Below are positions 63,932-64,000 of a DNA stretch of 64,000 nt, piece by piece; the stretch's first letter is position 1; every line of letters begins with the position of its first letter. The stretch comes from an uncultured Cellvibrionales bacterium (GTDB lineage: Bacteria; Pseudomonadota; Gammaproteobacteria; Pseudomonadales; Porticoccaceae): positions 24,503 through 88,502 of the forward strand of contig CAJWCO010000006.1 in the NCBI GenBank assembly GCA_913031145.1, read 5' to 3'. The position numbers and the translations under genes were made by a program. A model generated the notes under the pieces. It had not been told where the DNA came from and ran no database searches. It saw nothing but the letters and a program-made list of their open reading frames with translations.

Positions 63932-64000
63932 GTGTCGGGCACCTCAAATACAGACACTCGCGAGCCTGTGTTTGTCATCGAACTCTCCGAACTGAGTGAT
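63932..64000 (+). CDS. Start of an unidentified gene, truncated by the window edge
   Basis: An open frame from a GTG at 63932 gives 23 codons (MSGTSNTDTREPVFVIELSE and on) to the end of the window, with a G-rich stretch just before it. VFVIELSEL is reminiscent of the first strands of Rieske-type small proteins, but this is far too short to assign. It follows the YheS-type gene by 14 bases on the same strand. Confidence 0.4.
   Translation, partial: MSGTSNTDTREPVFVIELSELSD

Overview
The window is a chromosomal segment of a gammaproteobacterium. The evidence is an S10-spc-alpha ribosomal block in the usual proteobacterial order, an Lpt/BAM-type outer membrane toolkit (lptD, surA, lptE), the miaB-ybeZ-ybeY-corC-lnt and leuS-lptE-holA blocks, a complete type II secretion (T2SS) cluster, and the AmgK-MurU cell-wall salvage route next to lptD. 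That last arrangement recalls pseudomonads and marine relatives (Cellvibrionales-like) rather than enterics. Base composition looks close to even. The species cannot be named from the sequence alone. No tRNA, rRNA, CRISPR array, transposase or integrase was seen.

Layout: 1-8.5 kb holds the end of the spc operon (rplN to rpmJ, with secY) and the alpha operon (rpsM, rpsK, rpsD, rpoA, rplQ). 8.5-15.4 kb, minus strand, is apaH-apaG-rsmA-pdxA-surA-lptD, tightly overlapped. 15.5-17.8 kb, plus strand and divergent from lptD, is amgK-murU and a VanZ-like membrane protein. 18.1-28.35 kb, minus strand, is holA, lptE, leuS, an exported peroxiredoxin, lnt, corC, ybeY, phoH/ybeZ and miaB. 28.5-41.8 kb, plus strand, is a DUF1820 gene followed by gspE-F-G-H-I-J-K-L-M, then gspC-D, then an ExeA/GspA-like ATPase and GspB. 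41.8-45.4 kb, minus strand, holds aceK, a phage lambda P-like helicase-loader gene and a protein with three DnaT-type repeats. radA is transcribed divergently from these. 47.1-52.8 kb is a cobalamin riboswitch and the operon btuB-btuR-btuC-btuD-btuF. 52.9-64 kb carries amtB, a SPOR-domain lipoprotein, a hotdog thioesterase, ettA, a gene-poor 1.07 kb gap, a saccharopine-dehydrogenase-like oxidoreductase, a second gene-poor gap, an ABC exporter, a YheS-type ABC-F protein and the start of one more gene.

How genes work together: LptD and LptE form the outer-membrane LPS translocon and SurA is the chaperone for such barrel proteins. Lnt finishes lipoproteins such as LptE and the SPOR protein. AmgK and MurU return MurNAc to UDP-MurNAc. 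The gsp genes encode the platform, pseudopilus, ATPase and secretin of a T2SS, with GspA/GspB-like proteins likely helping the secretin through peptidoglycan. The B12 operon combines outer-membrane uptake, inner-membrane ABC import and adenosylation under riboswitch control.

The most interesting locus is at 43.65-45.6 kb. A chromosomal lambda P-like gene overlaps a gene for a protein with an N-terminal helical region and three tandem DnaT-like ssDNA-binding repeats. The divergent intergenic region shared with radA contains a near-perfect LexA (SOS) box overlapping a TATAAA element. The simplest reading is a domesticated, possibly SOS-regulated module for reloading the replicative helicase. 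The function is inferred; the repeats and the box can be read directly.
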